The notes: a model not told the origin generated them from the letters alone. A DNA stretch of 64,000 nucleotides from Streptomyces sp. HUAS ZL42 (GCF_040782645.1 NZ_CP160403.1:7661001-7725000); one strand, 5' to 3'; shown: positions 35,984 through 45,606, counted from the first letter of the stretch. Program-made: numbers and translations.

Positions 35984-38685
35984 GCGGGGGTCTCCTGCGC
36001 GCCGAGGGCGTCGAGGACCCGGTCGGGGGGCCCGGACGCGACGATGCGGCCCGCCGTCATGACGTGCACGACGTCGGCGAGATCCGCGACCAGGTCGAGA
36101 TCGTGCTCGACGACGAGCAGCGCGGTGCCGTCCGCGGCCAGAGCCTTCAGCACCCGGGACAGCGCGGTCACCTCGGCCGTGTCGAGACCGGCCGCGGGCT
36201 CGTCGAGCAGCAGTACGCGCGGACTGCCCGCCAGGGCCCGGGCCAGCTCGATGCGGCGCAGCGTGCCGGTCGGCAGCCCGGCGGCGGGCACCGTACGCAC
36301 CGGCCCGTCCAGTGCGAGCAGCCTGAGCGCCCGCTCCACGGCACCCGGATCCGTGATCCGCCCCTGCTCGGCACCGACGCGGACGTTTTCGGCCACGGTC
36401 AGCGAAGGGAAAACAGCCAGCTGCTGGAACGTCCGTGAGATCCCGAGCCGGGTACGGGCGTGCGCGGCCAGCCGGGTGATGTCCCGCTGACCGAGCAGCA
36501 CCTGCCCGCGGGCGGGACGCAGAGTTCCCGCCAGACAGTGGAACAGGGTGCTCTTACCGGCGCCGTTGGGGCCGACGACGGCGGTGATCCGGCCGGAGCC
36601 GACCTCGAGATCGACACCGTCGAGTGCGGTGAAGCCGCCGTAGCGGGCGTGAAGGCGGCGAGCGGTCAGGAGCGGGGAGACGGGGGCGTGGGGGGAAAGG
36701 GCAAGCCGGCGAGGGCCGGCGGGGGGTGCGGGGGGCGCGGAAGTGGAAGACGATCGGTCCTCCCGCGGCCGTACCGCTCCCGCCACCGCCGTGGCCCCCA
36801 CAGCGACAGCCCGTGCCCTCGACTCAGGTTCCCCCGGCCGGAGCCTGCGGCGCACCCGCGCACCCAGCGGCGTCAGTCTCGCGCGCCGGGCCGGCCGCAG
36901 TCGTGCCGTCGCCGTCCGCAGCGCCTCGTACGGACCCCCGGGGAACCGGCCCACCAGCACCGCCAGCACACCCACCAGCGCCGCCGCGACCCCGCCCCGA
37001 GCCCCCGCGTCCAGACCCACCAGGAGGGCCGCCGCGGCCAGCGCGCCCAGGGTGCTGTCCGCGCCCAGGACCACCACCGCCGCGAACCACAGCAGCCCGC
37101 GTACGGGGTCGTACGCGCCGGCGTCGAAGGCCCGCAGCCCCATGCCGAGCATCCCGCCGCCGAGGGCGGCCAGAGCGGCGCCGGAGACGAAGGCGAGGAG
37201 TTTCAGGGACGGCACCTGGACGCCCGCCGCCGACGCGCCCGCCTCGTGGTCCCGCATCGCCGCGAGGGCCCGGCCCGTACGGCCCCGGCGCAGCAGCCGC
37301 GCGGCCAGCAGCGCGGCCGACAGCAGGCCGAGTTCCAGGACGTAGTACGCGCGGTCCCCGTCGAAGCCGGCGGGACGGCCCAGGGAGAGGCCCGAGACGG
37401 CGTACGGCTGCGCGAACACGAAGCGGCTCACCCCCACACCCACCGCGAACGTCGCAAGGGCCAGCGCCAGCCCGCGGCGGCTGATCGCCGGCCAGCCGGT
37501 CAGCAGGCCCAGCGGGGCGACGAGGACCACCGCCACCGCCAGCGCGGCCAGTTCCGGCATCCGCGGCAGGCCCGGGAAGCGGCCCGCCGCGAGCAACGCC
37601 GTGAACAGCGCGCCCAGCCCCGCGTACGCCGCCTGCCCCAGCGAGATCTGGCCGCCCCGGCCGGTGACGACCACGAGCGACAGCAGGATCACGCCCAGCG
37701 CGGGCACCTGGACCGATGTGTGCAGGTCCGAGCCCGCGAAGCCGAGCGGCAGCAGGAACAGCACCACCGCCACGATCCAGGCACCCTGCGGGGTCGGCAC
37801 GCGCGCGGTGGCCGTGCGCGGCAGCGCGTCGCGCGTGCCGATCCGCGGCAGCACCAGCGCCGCGACCAGCAGGGCCACCACGAAGAGGTTCGCGCCGACC
37901 GCCTGCAGCAACGGTTCGCCCCAGCCCGACGGGTGCAACCGCGTCAGCTGGCTCTGCGCGACCCCGATGCCGAGCGCCACGACCACAGCCACCGGCAGGC
38001 TGCGCATCCGGGCCGCCACCGCGACCGCCACGACCTCCATCACAAGGAGCGGCAGGCCATAGGGATCCAGTCGTACGTACGGTGCGAGCAGCACGCCCGT
38101 CAGACCCGCCGTGAACGAGCCGAACGCCCAGCCCGCCGCCGCCACCCGGTCCGCGTCGATCCCGCCGAGCACGGCCAGCTGACGGTCGTCGACCACGGCC
38201 CGCAGCTCCCGGCCGAAACGCGTCCAGCGGATCACTGACCCGACACCCGCCGCCAGCACCAGCGCCACCGTCAGCTGCCCCCACGGATCCGATGGGACCA
38301 GCTCCGGCACGTCGTCCCGCGCCCCCTGCCCCCACACCAGCGCCGCCCCGCCCACCAGCAGCACGAACAGCCCGATGGACGCCACCAGCGTCTGCGCCGG
38401 ATCGCTGCCGAGGACCGACAACGGGCGGAAGACGAACCGTTCCAGCAGCACCCCGATCGCGGGCGCGAGGAACAGCAGCGTCACGACGGCCCCCAGCCAC
38501 AGCGGCCAGCCCCACTCGACCACGCACTGCCGCAGCACGTACGCGCACACCATCGCGATCGCCCCGTGCGCGAAGTTGAGCACGCCGGTCGCGCGGTACG
38601 TCACGATCAGGCCGATTCCGGTGAGCGCGGCCGCGCTGCCGACCGAGAGGCCGGCCAGCGTGAGGTCGTAGGTGAGGGAGGACAT
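35980..38685 (-). CDS. fused LivH-LivM-LivG branched-chain amino acid ABC transporter
   Basis: One 901-residue chain holds three normally separate subunits. About 1-290: LivH permease (GLIVTYRATGVLNFAHGAIAM is its hallmark). About 300-600: LivM permease (GRGGQISLGQAAYAGLGALF is the LivM hallmark). After an Arg/Pro/Ala-rich linker, about 660-901: LivG ATPase with GPNGAGKST, ISRTFQQLAVFPSLTVAENV, LARALAGSPRVLLLDEPAAGLD. ATG 38685 has a ribosome site and is followed at the other end by livF. Substrates are probably branched-chain or other amino acids, amides or urea; a candidate binding protein is encoded 1.2 kb away on the opposite strand (39851). Confidence 0.92.
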   Translation of the reverse strand: MSSLTYDLTLAGLSVGSAAALTGIGLIVTYRATGVLNFAHGAIAMVCAYVLRQCVVEWGWPLWLGAVVTLLFLAPAIGVLLERFVFRPLSVLGSDPAQTLVASIGLFVLLVGGAALVWGQGARDDVPELVPSDPWGQLTVALVLAAGVGSVIRWTRFGRELRAVVDDRQLAVLGGIDADRVAAAGWAFGSFTAGLTGVLLAPYVRLDPYGLPLLVMEVVAVAVAARMRSLPVAVVVALGIGVAQSQLTRLHPSGWGEPLLQAVGANLFVVALLVAALVLPRIGTRDALPRTATARVPTPQGAWIVAVVLFLLPLGFAGSDLHTSVQVPALGVILLSLVVVTGRGGQISLGQAAYAGLGALFTALLAAGRFPGLPRMPELAALAVAVVLVAPLGLLTGWPAISRRGLALALATFAVGVGVSRFVFAQPYAVSGLSLGRPAGFDGDRAYYVLELGLLSAALLAARLLRRGRTGRALAAMRDHEAGASAAGVQVPSLKLLAFVSGAALAALGGGMLGMGLRAFDAGAYDPVRGLLWFAAVVVLGADSTLGALAAAALLVGLDAGARGGVAAALVGVLAVLVGRFPGGPYEALRTATARLRPARRARLTPLGARVRRRLRPGEPESRARAVAVGATAVAGAVRPREDRSSSTSAPPAPPAGPRRLALSPHAPVSPLLTARRLHARYGGFTALDGVDLEVGSGRITAVVGPNGAGKSTLFHCLAGTLRPARGQVLLGQRDITRLAAHARTRLGISRTFQQLAVFPSLTVAENVRVGAEQGRITDPGAVERALRLLALDGPVRTVPAAGLPTGTLRRIELARALAGSPRVLLLDEPAAGLDTAEVTALSRVLKALAADGTALLVVEHDLDLVADLADVVHVMTAGRIVASGPPDRVLDALGAQETPA

Positions 38686-38695
38686 CGGCCGGCAC

Positions 38696-39172
38696 TCAAT
38701 CTTCGGTGTCGTCGGGCTCGCAGATGGGGCAGGGGTCGAGGTCGCCGCTCGCCAGCAGCTTCCCGTCCACGGGTACAGCCTCCGCCTTCCCGGCCACCAG
38801 CGGGCAGTCCGCGCGGTGCCACAGTGTGCCGCCCGGCACCATCCGCATCTCCCCGCTGACCGCGACGGGTCCGGCCGCCGCCTGCCCGGGCTGGTCCGCG
38901 TCGGCCGGCGCGGCGGCCACGAGCAGGCCGTACAGCTCCTCCACCCGCGCGGCGGCCACGGTCTCCCGGCCATGGGCGAGCAGCACCGCCCCGGCGATGA
39001 TCAGCGCGGCCCCCGGGATCGTGCAGGAGGCCAGGTAGGGGAGCTGGCGTTCGGCGTACCGCTCGCCCGAGATGCCGTACCAGCCGATGACGCACAGCAC
39101 GGCGCCCGCCGCGAGCGCGGCCCAGCCGGCCCAGAGGACGGGGTGCACGGTCCGCAGTCGGGCTGTCCGCAT
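38696..39172 (-). CDS. two-helix membrane protein with Cys-rich tail
   Basis: 158 residues. Two adjacent hydrophobic helices (VLWAGWAALAAGAVLCVIGWYG and LASCTIPGAALIIAGAVLLAHG) are followed by a soluble part containing WHRADCPLV and DPCPICEPDD, i.e. a C-x(n)-CPIC pair that could bind Zn or form a disulfide. ATG 39172 has GGGAG about 7 nt upstream. It is 10 bp upstream of the LivHMG gene in the same direction and is likely its operon leader; it might regulate or assist the transporter. Not recognised as a named family. Confidence 0.78.
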   Translation of the reverse strand: MRTARLRTVHPVLWAGWAALAAGAVLCVIGWYGISGERYAERQLPYLASCTIPGAALIIAGAVLLAHGRETVAAARVEELYGLLVAAAPADADQPGQAAAGPVAVSGEMRMVPGGTLWHRADCPLVAGKAEAVPVDGKLLASGDLDPCPICEPDDTED

Positions 39173-39294
39173 CGATGGCTCCCACCGTCGGGTTTCTGTG
39201 CGTGTGTCTGTCCATGTCAGCCGATGGCTTGCACTATGCCCCGTAGAAGCTGACCCTGAAAGCACCGGGCGCACATGGCCCGGACCGACACCCG

Positions 39295-39882
39295 GTGGTG
39301 AGCCAGATGGTTCTCGGGAGCGACCTCAGGCGGAGGAACGCACGGCGGGGACGCGGCCCACGGGCGGCGGGACGGGGCACGGCGATCGCGGCCGCCCTGA
39401 TCCTCGTGCTCGCCCCGGCCCTCGCGTCCTGCAGCGACGAGAATGGCGGCGGCAGCGAGACCACGCCTCCCACTCCGTCCGTGGAGACGACGACGAGCGC
39501 GCCGGCCACCGCGCCCGCCGATCCGGCGGCGGCCGAACAGGAGATCAGGCAGAACTGGCAGAAGTTCTTCGATCCCAAGACCTCCACGAAGGACAAGCAG
39601 GCCGTCCTGGAGAACGGCGAGCAGATGGGCCCGGTGCTGCAGGCCTTCAGCGGTGACAAGCGTGGCGGACAGGTGCAGGCCAAGGTCGAGAAGGTCGAGT
39701 TCACCAAGCCGACCGAGGCGAACGTGACGTACACCCTGACCCTGAACGGCCAGACCGCGCTGCCCGGCGCCTCCGGAACCGCCGTCGAACAGGACGGCAC
39801 CTGGAAGGTGTCCGTCAGCACGCTGTGCGCCCTGGTCGCGTTGAGCGGCGATGCGTCGCAGTCGCCCGCACCTGGCTGCTGA
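39295..39882 (+). CDS. secreted lipoprotein, unknown function
   Basis: 195 residues. A long Arg-rich n-region, a hydrophobic core and the lipobox LASC (Cys about 44) mark a lipoprotein, followed by a Ser/Thr/Pro linker. The remaining 120 residues (EQEIRQNWQKFFDPKTSTKDKQAVLENGEQ, later VEKVEFTKPTEANVTYTLTLNG) look like the small low-molecular-weight antigen MTB12-like fold, a guess. GTG 39295 is used; GTG 39298 and ATG 39307 are alternatives with no better ribosome site. Its 3' end overlaps the next gene by 32 bp, so they share a transcript. Confidence 0.78.
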   Translation: MVSQMVLGSDLRRRNARRGRGPRAAGRGTAIAAALILVLAPALASCSDENGGGSETTPPTPSVETTTSAPATAPADPAAAEQEIRQNWQKFFDPKTSTKDKQAVLENGEQMGPVLQAFSGDKRGGQVQAKVEKVEFTKPTEANVTYTLTLNGQTALPGASGTAVEQDGTWKVSVSTLCALVALSGDASQSPAPGC

Positions 39883-41143
39883 GTCGGCCGCCGCGGCCTT
39901 GCTGCTCGTCCTGGGCACGGCCTGCGGCAGCCGGCTGCCGGAGAGCGACTTCGAGCGGGACACGCGCGCGCCGACGCAGAGCGGGCGGCCGCCGATCCGC
40001 GTCGGCGTCATCACCAGCGCCACCAGCCCGGTCGGCGGCAACACCTTCACCGGCCCCCGGGACGGCGCGAAGGCCTTCTTCGACCGTCTCAACGCGCGCG
40101 GGGGCATCGACGGCCGCCGGGTCGAGGTGCGGCTGTGCGACGACGGCGGCAGCGGCGTCGGCAACAACACGTGCGTGCACAGACTGATCGACGAGGACAA
40201 GGTCGTGGCCCTGGTCGCCACCACCTCCCTGGACTACGCGGGCGCCTCCCGTGTGTCCCAGGCTCGCGTGCCCGACATCGGCGGCCAGCCCATCGGGGCC
40301 GCCTATGACACCTGGCCGCACCTGTACGGCATCTACGGCAGCCTGGCGCCCCGCGACGGCACCCCGGGGTGGGACGGCAGGCTGTACGGCGGCACCGAGG
40401 TCTACCGGTACTTCAAGCGCGAGAAGGGCGCCCGCACGGCAGCCGTCGTGTCCTACAACCAGTCCGCGTCCGCCGCCTACGCCCGGCTCGTGGAGCGGGG
40501 ACTGGAGGCCGAGGGCTACAAGGTGGTCACCGAGGAGGTCGACTTCGCCCTGCCCAACTTCCGTGCCGTCGCGGCCGACCTGAAGCAGCAGGGCGCCGAT
40601 CTCGTCTTCGACGCCATCGACACGCACGGCAACGCCCAGCTGTGCAAGGCGATGGACGACGTCGGCGCGAAGGTCATCGCCAAGGTGACGAACGTCCAGA
40701 ACTGGACGTCCACCGTCGCCGACGACTACAAGGACTCCCCGCGCTGCCGCAACGCCCTGTGGGCGACGGGGTCCAGCCGCAACTACGAGGACACGTCGCA
40801 GGCAGCCGTACGGGAGTTCAGGGAGGCGACCAAGGACCTGAAGACGCACTCCCAGTGGCAGCTGGAGGGCTGGGCGGCAGCCATGTGGTTCACCCGGGCG
40901 GCCACGTCGTGCGCGAGAACCGGCATCACGCGCGCGTGCGTGGACGACTTCATGAACCGCAGTGAGGACTACACGGCCGACGGGCTGCTGATCCCCGTGC
41001 GGTTCGAGCGGCTGGCCGAGCCGCCGAAGACGCGCAGGACGTGTCTGTCGGTGGCCAGCTGGCAGGACGGCAAGGGGTGGGTCTCGCAGGGGGAGATGAA
41101 CAGCACCTGCTTCGATGTGCCCCAACTGCCCTACACACCCTGA
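39851..41143 (+). CDS. ABC transporter substrate-binding lipoprotein (LivK-like fold)
   Basis: 430 residues. Signal peptide with lipobox LGTAC, then a type I periplasmic-binding fold: IRVGVITSATSPVGGNTFTGPRDGAKAFFDRLNARGGIDGRRVEVRLCDDGGS, the standard amino-acid/urea binding-protein opening, and ARTAAVVSYNQSASAAYARLVERGL. Four extra cysteines suggest disulfides. The start overlaps the preceding lipoprotein gene by 32 bp. It is the only binding protein near the LivHMG-LivF transporter and is a likely partner, although it is transcribed in the opposite direction. Confidence 0.87.
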   Translation: MRRSRPHLAAESAAAALLLVLGTACGSRLPESDFERDTRAPTQSGRPPIRVGVITSATSPVGGNTFTGPRDGAKAFFDRLNARGGIDGRRVEVRLCDDGGSGVGNNTCVHRLIDEDKVVALVATTSLDYAGASRVSQARVPDIGGQPIGAAYDTWPHLYGIYGSLAPRDGTPGWDGRLYGGTEVYRYFKREKGARTAAVVSYNQSASAAYARLVERGLEAEGYKVVTEEVDFALPNFRAVAADLKQQGADLVFDAIDTHGNAQLCKAMDDVGAKVIAKVTNVQNWTSTVADDYKDSPRCRNALWATGSSRNYEDTSQAAVREFREATKDLKTHSQWQLEGWAAAMWFTRAATSCARTGITRACVDDFMNRSEDYTADGLLIPVRFERLAEPPKTRRTCLSVASWQDGKGWVSQGEMNSTCFDVPQLPYTP

Positions 41144-41157
41144 TACAGACTTTGACC

Positions 41158-42195
41158 ATGCTGGAGACCTCCGCACGACTGCTGCGCCTGCTCTCGCTCC
41201 TCCAGGCCCACCGCGAGTGGTCCGGCGCCGAACTCGCCGAGCGGCTCGGTGTCACCCCGCGCACGGTGCGCCGGGACGTGGACCGGCTGCGCGAGCTGGG
41301 CTATCCCGTCAACGCCAGCCCCGGCACGGGCGGCGGCTACCAGCTGGGCGTGGGCGCCGAGCTGCCGCCGCTGCTCCTGGACGACGACGAGGCCGTCGCG
41401 GTCGCCGTGGGGCTGCGCACGGCCGCCGGGCAGGGCATCGACGGCATCGGCGAGACCTCCGTACGGGCCCTGGCCAAGCTGGAGCAGGTGCTGCCCCACC
41501 GGCTGCGCCGCCGCGTGGGCGCCCTCAACGCCTTCACGGTGCCGATGCTGCGCGGCCCGCAGCCCTCGGCGGTCGACCCCGCCGTCCTCACCGAACTCGC
41601 CAACCTCTGCCGGGACGCCGAGCGGCTCCGCTTCGAGTACCGAAACCACGACGGCGCCCCGACCCGCCGCACCGTCGAACCGCACCGCCTGGTGTGCACC
41701 GAACGCCGCTGGTACCTCGTCGCCTGGGACCTGGACCGCGAGGACTGGCGTACGTTCCGCGTCGACCGGATCACGCCGAAGCCGCCGCACGGCCCGCGCT
41801 TCGTCCCGCGCGAGCCGCCCGCCGAGGACCTTGCCGCCTACGTCTCCAAGGGCGTCTCCACGCGCGCGTACGCCTCGCACGCGGCCATCCGGCTGCTGGT
41901 GCCCCTGCAGGAGGCCGCCGAGCGCGTCTCGCCCTCCGCGGGGACGCTGGAGCCGGACGGGCCCGACGCCTGCGTCCTGCGCACCGGGGCCGCGAGCCTC
42001 GACGTGATGGTCATCCACGTCATGATGATGGGCTTCGAGTTCGAGGTGCTGGAGCCGGACGGGCTCACCGACGCCCTCACGACCGCTCGGGACCGGCTGT
42101 CCCGGGCGCTCGAGCGGACTCGGCCTCGAGCGCCGCGTAGTCCGGGTGATGCAGGTCGAACGCCGGGGACTCGGAGCGGATCCGGGGCAGCGTGA
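41158..42195 (+). CDS. HTH-WYL transcriptional regulator
   Basis: 345 residues. N-terminal winged helix ([44 protein letters not shown]), then a WYL domain with the consensus [21 protein letters not shown] and a C-terminal WCX part. WYL proteins sense nucleotides, small ligands or DNA. ATG 41158 lies 15 bp after the binding-lipoprotein gene. The last about 40 residues ([22 protein letters not shown]) are low complexity and are encoded over 119 bp of antisense to ctaD, so this tail is probably run-on rather than functional. Confidence 0.9.
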   Translation: MLETSARLLRLLSLLQAHREWSGAELAERLGVTPRTVRRDVDRLRELGYPVNASPGTGGGYQLGVGAELPPLLLDDDEAVAVAVGLRTAAGQGIDGIGETSVRALAKLEQVLPHRLRRRVGALNAFTVPMLRGPQPSAVDPAVLTELANLCRDAERLRFEYRNHDGAPTRRTVEPHRLVCTERRWYLVAWDLDREDWRTFRVDRITPKPPHGPRFVPREPPAEDLAAYVSKGVSTRAYASHAAIRLLVPLQEAAERVSPSAGTLEPDGPDACVLRTGAASLDVMVIHVMMMGFEFEVLEPDGLTDALTTARDRLSRALERTRPRAPRSPGDAGRTPGTRSGSGAA

Positions 42196-43768
42196 GGAAG
42201 TTGTGCCGGGGCGGCGGGCACGAGGTCGCCCACTCCAGGGAGCGGCCGAAGCCCCAGGGGTCGTCGACCTCGACCTTCTCGCCGTACTTGGTGGTCTTCC
42301 AGACGTTGTACAGGAAGGGCAGCGTGGACAGGCCGAGCAGGAACGCGCCGATCGTCGACACGGTGTTGAGGGCCGTGAACCCGTCGACGGCGAGATAGTC
42401 GGCGTACCGGCGCGGCATGCCCTCCGCGCCCAGCCAGTGCTGCACCAGGAACGTGGTGTGGAAGCCGACGAACAGCGTCCAGAAGTGGATCTTGCCCAGG
42501 CGCTCGTCGAGCATCTTCCCGGTGAACTTGGGCCACCAGAAGTGGAATCCGGCGAAGATCGCGAAGACGACGGTGCCGAAGACGACGTAGTGGAAGTGGG
42601 CGACCACGAAGTACGAGTCGGAGACGTGGAAGTCCATCGGCGGCGACGCCAGGATCACCCCCGTCAGACCGCCGAACAGGAACGTCACCAGGAAGCCCGT
42701 CGCCCACAGCATCGGGGTCTCGAAGGACAGCGAGCCCTTGAGCATCGTCCCGGTCCAGTTGAAGAACTTCACGCCCGTCGGGACCGCGATCAGGAAGCTC
42801 ATGAAGGAGAAGAACGGCAGCAGCACCGCGCCCGTGACGAACATGTGGTGCGCCCACACCACCACCGACAGACCGGTGATCGCCATCGTCGCGGCGACCA
42901 GCGTCAGATAGCCGAAGATCGGCTTGCGGCTGAAGACCGGGATGATCTCCGTGATGATGCCGAAGAACGGCAGCGCGATGATGTACACCTCGGGATGGCC
43001 GAAGAACCAGAACAGGTGCTGCCACAGCAGCGCCCCGCCGTTGACCGCGTCGAACACGTGCGAGCCGAACCGCCGGTCCGACTCCAGGACCAGCAGCGCG
43101 GCCGCGAGCACCGGGAAGGCCATCAGGATCAGGATCGACGTGAACAGCGTGTTCCAGGTGAAGATCGGCATCCGGAACATCGTCATGCCGGGGGCGCGCA
43201 TCCCGATGATGGTGGTGATGAAGTTGACGGCGCCCAGGATCGTGCCGAAGCCGGCCAGGGCCAGACCCATGATCCACAGGTCGGGTCCGACGCCCGGGGA
43301 GCGTTCCGCGCTGTTGAGCGGCGCGTAGGCGAACCAGCCGAAGGCGGCGGGCCCGTCGGGCACGAGCAGGGAGCCGAGCACGATCAGGCCGCCGAACAGG
43401 AACAGCCAGTACGAGAACATGTTCAGCCGCGGGAAGGCGACATCGGGGGAGCCGATCTGCAGCGGCATCAGCTCGTTGGCGAAGCCCGCGAAGCTCGGTG
43501 TCGCGAACAGCAGCAGCATGATCGTGCCGTGCATCGTGAACAGCTGGTTGAACTGGTTGTTGTCCACGATCTGCAGGCCGGGCCGGGCGAGCTCGGCCCG
43601 CATCAGCAGCGCCATCACGCCGCCGATCAGGAAGAACGCGAACGACGTGATCAGGTAGAGGTGGCCGATCTTCTTGTGGTCGGTGGTGGTCAGCCAGTCG
43701 ACGATCAGCCGGCCGCCCTGCCTGGTCGGCGCCGGTTGTGCCGTCGCCGCAACGGTGTGCGTCCCCAT
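42077..43768 (-). CDS. ctaD: cytochrome c oxidase subunit I (aa3-type)
   Basis: 563 residues, twelve-helix haem-copper oxidase core. Haem/CuB ligands are visible: HGTIM (haem a), [13 protein letters not shown] (CuB His and the cross-linked Tyr), HHMFVTG (two CuB His), and HFHYVVFG (haem a3 and a). Lys of the K-channel lies in [16 protein letters not shown] context. This copy is not next to subunits II/III or the bc1 genes, so it is probably a second, standalone CtaD. ATG 43768 is a clean start. The last 119 bp overlap the convergent WYL gene. Confidence 0.96.
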   Translation of the reverse strand: MGTHTVAATAQPAPTRQGGRLIVDWLTTTDHKKIGHLYLITSFAFFLIGGVMALLMRAELARPGLQIVDNNQFNQLFTMHGTIMLLLFATPSFAGFANELMPLQIGSPDVAFPRLNMFSYWLFLFGGLIVLGSLLVPDGPAAFGWFAYAPLNSAERSPGVGPDLWIMGLALAGFGTILGAVNFITTIIGMRAPGMTMFRMPIFTWNTLFTSILILMAFPVLAAALLVLESDRRFGSHVFDAVNGGALLWQHLFWFFGHPEVYIIALPFFGIITEIIPVFSRKPIFGYLTLVAATMAITGLSVVVWAHHMFVTGAVLLPFFSFMSFLIAVPTGVKFFNWTGTMLKGSLSFETPMLWATGFLVTFLFGGLTGVILASPPMDFHVSDSYFVVAHFHYVVFGTVVFAIFAGFHFWWPKFTGKMLDERLGKIHFWTLFVGFHTTFLVQHWLGAEGMPRRYADYLAVDGFTALNTVSTIGAFLLGLSTLPFLYNVWKTTKYGEKVEVDDPWGFGRSLEWATSCPPPRHNFLTLPRIRSESPAFDLHHPDYAALEAESARAPGTAGPERS

Positions 43769-44189
43769 CGCTCGCTCGCCCCTTCGCCTCGTCGCGCCCG
43801 GGCCCGCCGACGCCCGCGCCGCACGTGCCGGCGCGAGCTCACGCCATGATGCTCACGTCGCCGCCCGCACCGACAGGGGGCGTACGGAGACTCTGTGGCG
43901 GACTCGTGTATTTCCTATGCGGCGTCAGCTCCCGCGGGCTCGCGGGGAATGGGATCGGAACGGATCCGGGAACGCTTCTCCGGGAACTTTCCGCCCCGGT
44001 ATTCGAGGGGCTGTCACGACACGCGGGAATTACGTTCGAATGCGCGCGGAAGGCGTACGGAACCGGTCGTAGGTGCGAGTGAGTTCCGCTGAAACGCGTG
44101 TCGTGATCCTGTGACAGAAGTGTGACCGGAGTGATCCAGGACGCCGGTCCGGCCTTCCCCGGCCGTCGGTCACGCCCTAGCGTGGCGGT
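43769..44189. other. 421-bp spacer between ctaD and the I78 inhibitor gene
   Basis: A divergent promoter region. TAGCGT at 44178-44183 stands six bases before the ATG of the right-hand gene and is its likely -10 (leaderless). For ctaD I see no clear promoter; the segment 43990-44110 has several short GAA/TTC half sites (CGGGAAC, GAATTACGTTCGAATG) that may be protein-binding sites. No gene with convincing codon use. Confidence 0.45.
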
Positions 44190-44405
44190 ATGGCACCGAT
44201 TCCCACTCCGCCAGCGGAGCCCCAGGACAATCCGGACGGATACGTCGGTCTAGAGGCCGCGCGGGCCGAGCGGCTCGCGCGCGAGCGGGGGTGGTCCACG
44301 GTGCGTTCGCTGCCACCGGGGGCGATCATCACCATGGAGTACCGCGTGGGGCGGCTGAACTTCGAGGTGCAGGCCGGGCGCGTGGCGCGGGCCTGGAAGG
44401 GCTGA
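44190..44405 (+). CDS. I78-family (potato-inhibitor-like) peptidase inhibitor
   Basis: 71 residues. The conserved pattern G-x2-AA-x-AERLARERGW-x2-VRSLPPG and the closing RLNFEVQAGRVARAW match the I78 family of small serine-peptidase inhibitors. There is no signal peptide, so it would act in the cytoplasm or leave by an unknown route. Start ATG 44190 has TAGCGT six bases ahead and no Shine-Dalgarno, i.e. leaderless. It ends 35 bp before a 20-bp bidirectional terminator. Family assignment rests on pattern recognition only. Confidence 0.75.
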   Translation: MAPIPTPPAEPQDNPDGYVGLEAARAERLARERGWSTVRSLPPGAIITMEYRVGRLNFEVQAGRVARAWKG

Positions 44406-44439
44406 GACGAGGCGGGCCTGGAAGGCCCGGACGAGCAAG

Positions 44440-44482
44440 GGCGAAGGCCCCGGTTCCTGGGACCAGGACCGGGGCCTTCGCC
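44440..44482. terminator. 20-bp hairpin between convergent I78 and PAP2 genes
   Basis: Left arm 44440-44460 and right arm 44463-44482 pair over 20 positions with a single bulged T and a GA turn. It lies between two convergent genes and can terminate both. Arms begin GGCGAAGGCCCCGG. Confidence 0.85.
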
Positions 44483-44526
44483 GTGCGGGGAGGTTGTGCG
44501 TACCGAGCCCCGCAGTCCTTGGGCCG

Positions 44527-45606
44527 TCAGCCGCCCGTCAGGGGTCGGGCCGCCGGGGCCGCGCCACGCGGCTGGCGGTCCGAGTGGGGTGGCCGGCGGC
44601 TGCCGACCGGGGTGACCGGCGTGCGCTCCGAGCGGACCGTGTGCGGGCCCGGGGCGAGGTAGACCGGCGAATACTCCGGCGCTCGGGACGAGCGGGCCGT
44701 GGAGACCGTCTCGCGGGCCGCAGCGGCTTCGTCCTCGGCCGCGGCACGCGGCTTGAGCAGCACCGGAGCCCCGACGGGGGCGGACGGCGCCGATGGGGGT
44801 CCCCCCGCTCGAGCGGGTTCGAGAGCGGGGGACGGTGCGGTACCCGTGCTGCGGGCACGCAGGCGGTCGCGCAGGTCGAGGATCCAGACCTCGGCCCGGG
44901 CGATCAGCGGCTCGAACCACGGCAGCGCCAGCAGGACCAGCAGGCCCGCGGCCCAGCCCAGCAGCACGTCGCTCAGCCAGTGCGTACCGAGGTAGACGGT
45001 GGCCATCCCGACACCGAGCGAGGTCACCGCGGACAGCGCGGACAGCCAGCGGCGCGCTCTCGGGGTGGAGGCCAGATAGGCCAGGATTCCCCAGGTCACC
45101 ACGGCGTTGGCGGTGTGGCCGCTGGGAAATATATCGCCGCCGAGGCCCATCTCGTTCGAGCCGATCGTGGTCGCGTAGTGGGGCCCGAGGCGGCCCATGC
45201 CGATCTTGGCGGCGCCGACCGTGATGTTCAGCAGCAGCAGTGAGGCGCCCAGCGTCAGCAGCGGGCGCAGCGTGTGCTGCCGCCAGGAGCGCCAGCCCAG
45301 CCAGGCCGCGACCATGACGGCCGTCGGGCCGCGCTGGCCGAGCACCACGTAGTAGTCGACGAACCAGTGGATCCCGGCCCACTGCTGGTACGGCCGGAAG
45401 AACATGACCTGCCAGTCGAGGCGGACCAGCCACGAGGTGATCACCACGGCCCACACGATGGCCAGGTAGAAGGCCAGGGTCCCGCCGAGCAGCGCGACCC
45501 GGTGCCTGCTCATCCTCGGCACATCGATGTGGGCCGGCCGTTCCGGCTCCCGGTCCAGCCTGGCGAACACCCGGTTCAGCCGGGTGAGGTTTCGTTCGGT
45601 ACGCAC
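44527..45606 (-). CDS. PAP2-family membrane phosphatase
   Basis: 359 residues. Six hydrophobic helices and the three-part phosphatase motif: KIGMGRLGPH, PSGHTANAV and the segment TVYLGTHWLSDVLLGW with the catalytic His. It dephosphorylates lipid pyrophosphates or phosphatidic acid at the membrane. About 110 cytoplasmic C-terminal residues are Pro/Ala/Arg-rich and unlike the family; part of this tail is encoded by a repeat-like insertion at 44793-44833. GTG 45606 is the start. Confidence 0.92.
   Translation of the reverse strand: MRTERNLTRLNRVFARLDREPERPAHIDVPRMSRHRVALLGGTLAFYLAIVWAVVITSWLVRLDWQVMFFRPYQQWAGIHWFVDYYVVLGQRGPTAVMVAAWLGWRSWRQHTLRPLLTLGASLLLLNITVGAAKIGMGRLGPHYATTIGSNEMGLGGDIFPSGHTANAVVTWGILAYLASTPRARRWLSALSAVTSLGVGMATVYLGTHWLSDVLLGWAAGLLVLLALPWFEPLIARAEVWILDLRDRLRARSTGTAPSPALEPARAGGPPSAPSAPVGAPVLLKPRAAAEDEAAAARETVSTARSSRAPEYSPVYLAPGPHTVRSERTPVTPVGSRRPPHSDRQPRGAAPAARPLTGG
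44793..44833. repeat. repeat-like palindrome inside the PAP2 gene
   Basis: ATGGGGGTCCCCCCGCTCGA followed by GCGGGTTCGAGAGCGGGGGAC. I recognise GGGGGTCCCCCCGCTCGAGC as a short element found within and between genes in many Streptomyces genomes. It can fold (GTCCCCCCGCTCTCG-like stem) and sits in the low-complexity tail region of the gene, where insertion would be tolerated. Confidence 0.5.

Noticed and set aside
36743..37345. Plus-strand frame inside the LivHMG fusion
   Set aside because: It is the antisense of a real permease with strong motifs; composition is Arg/Pro/Ser noise.
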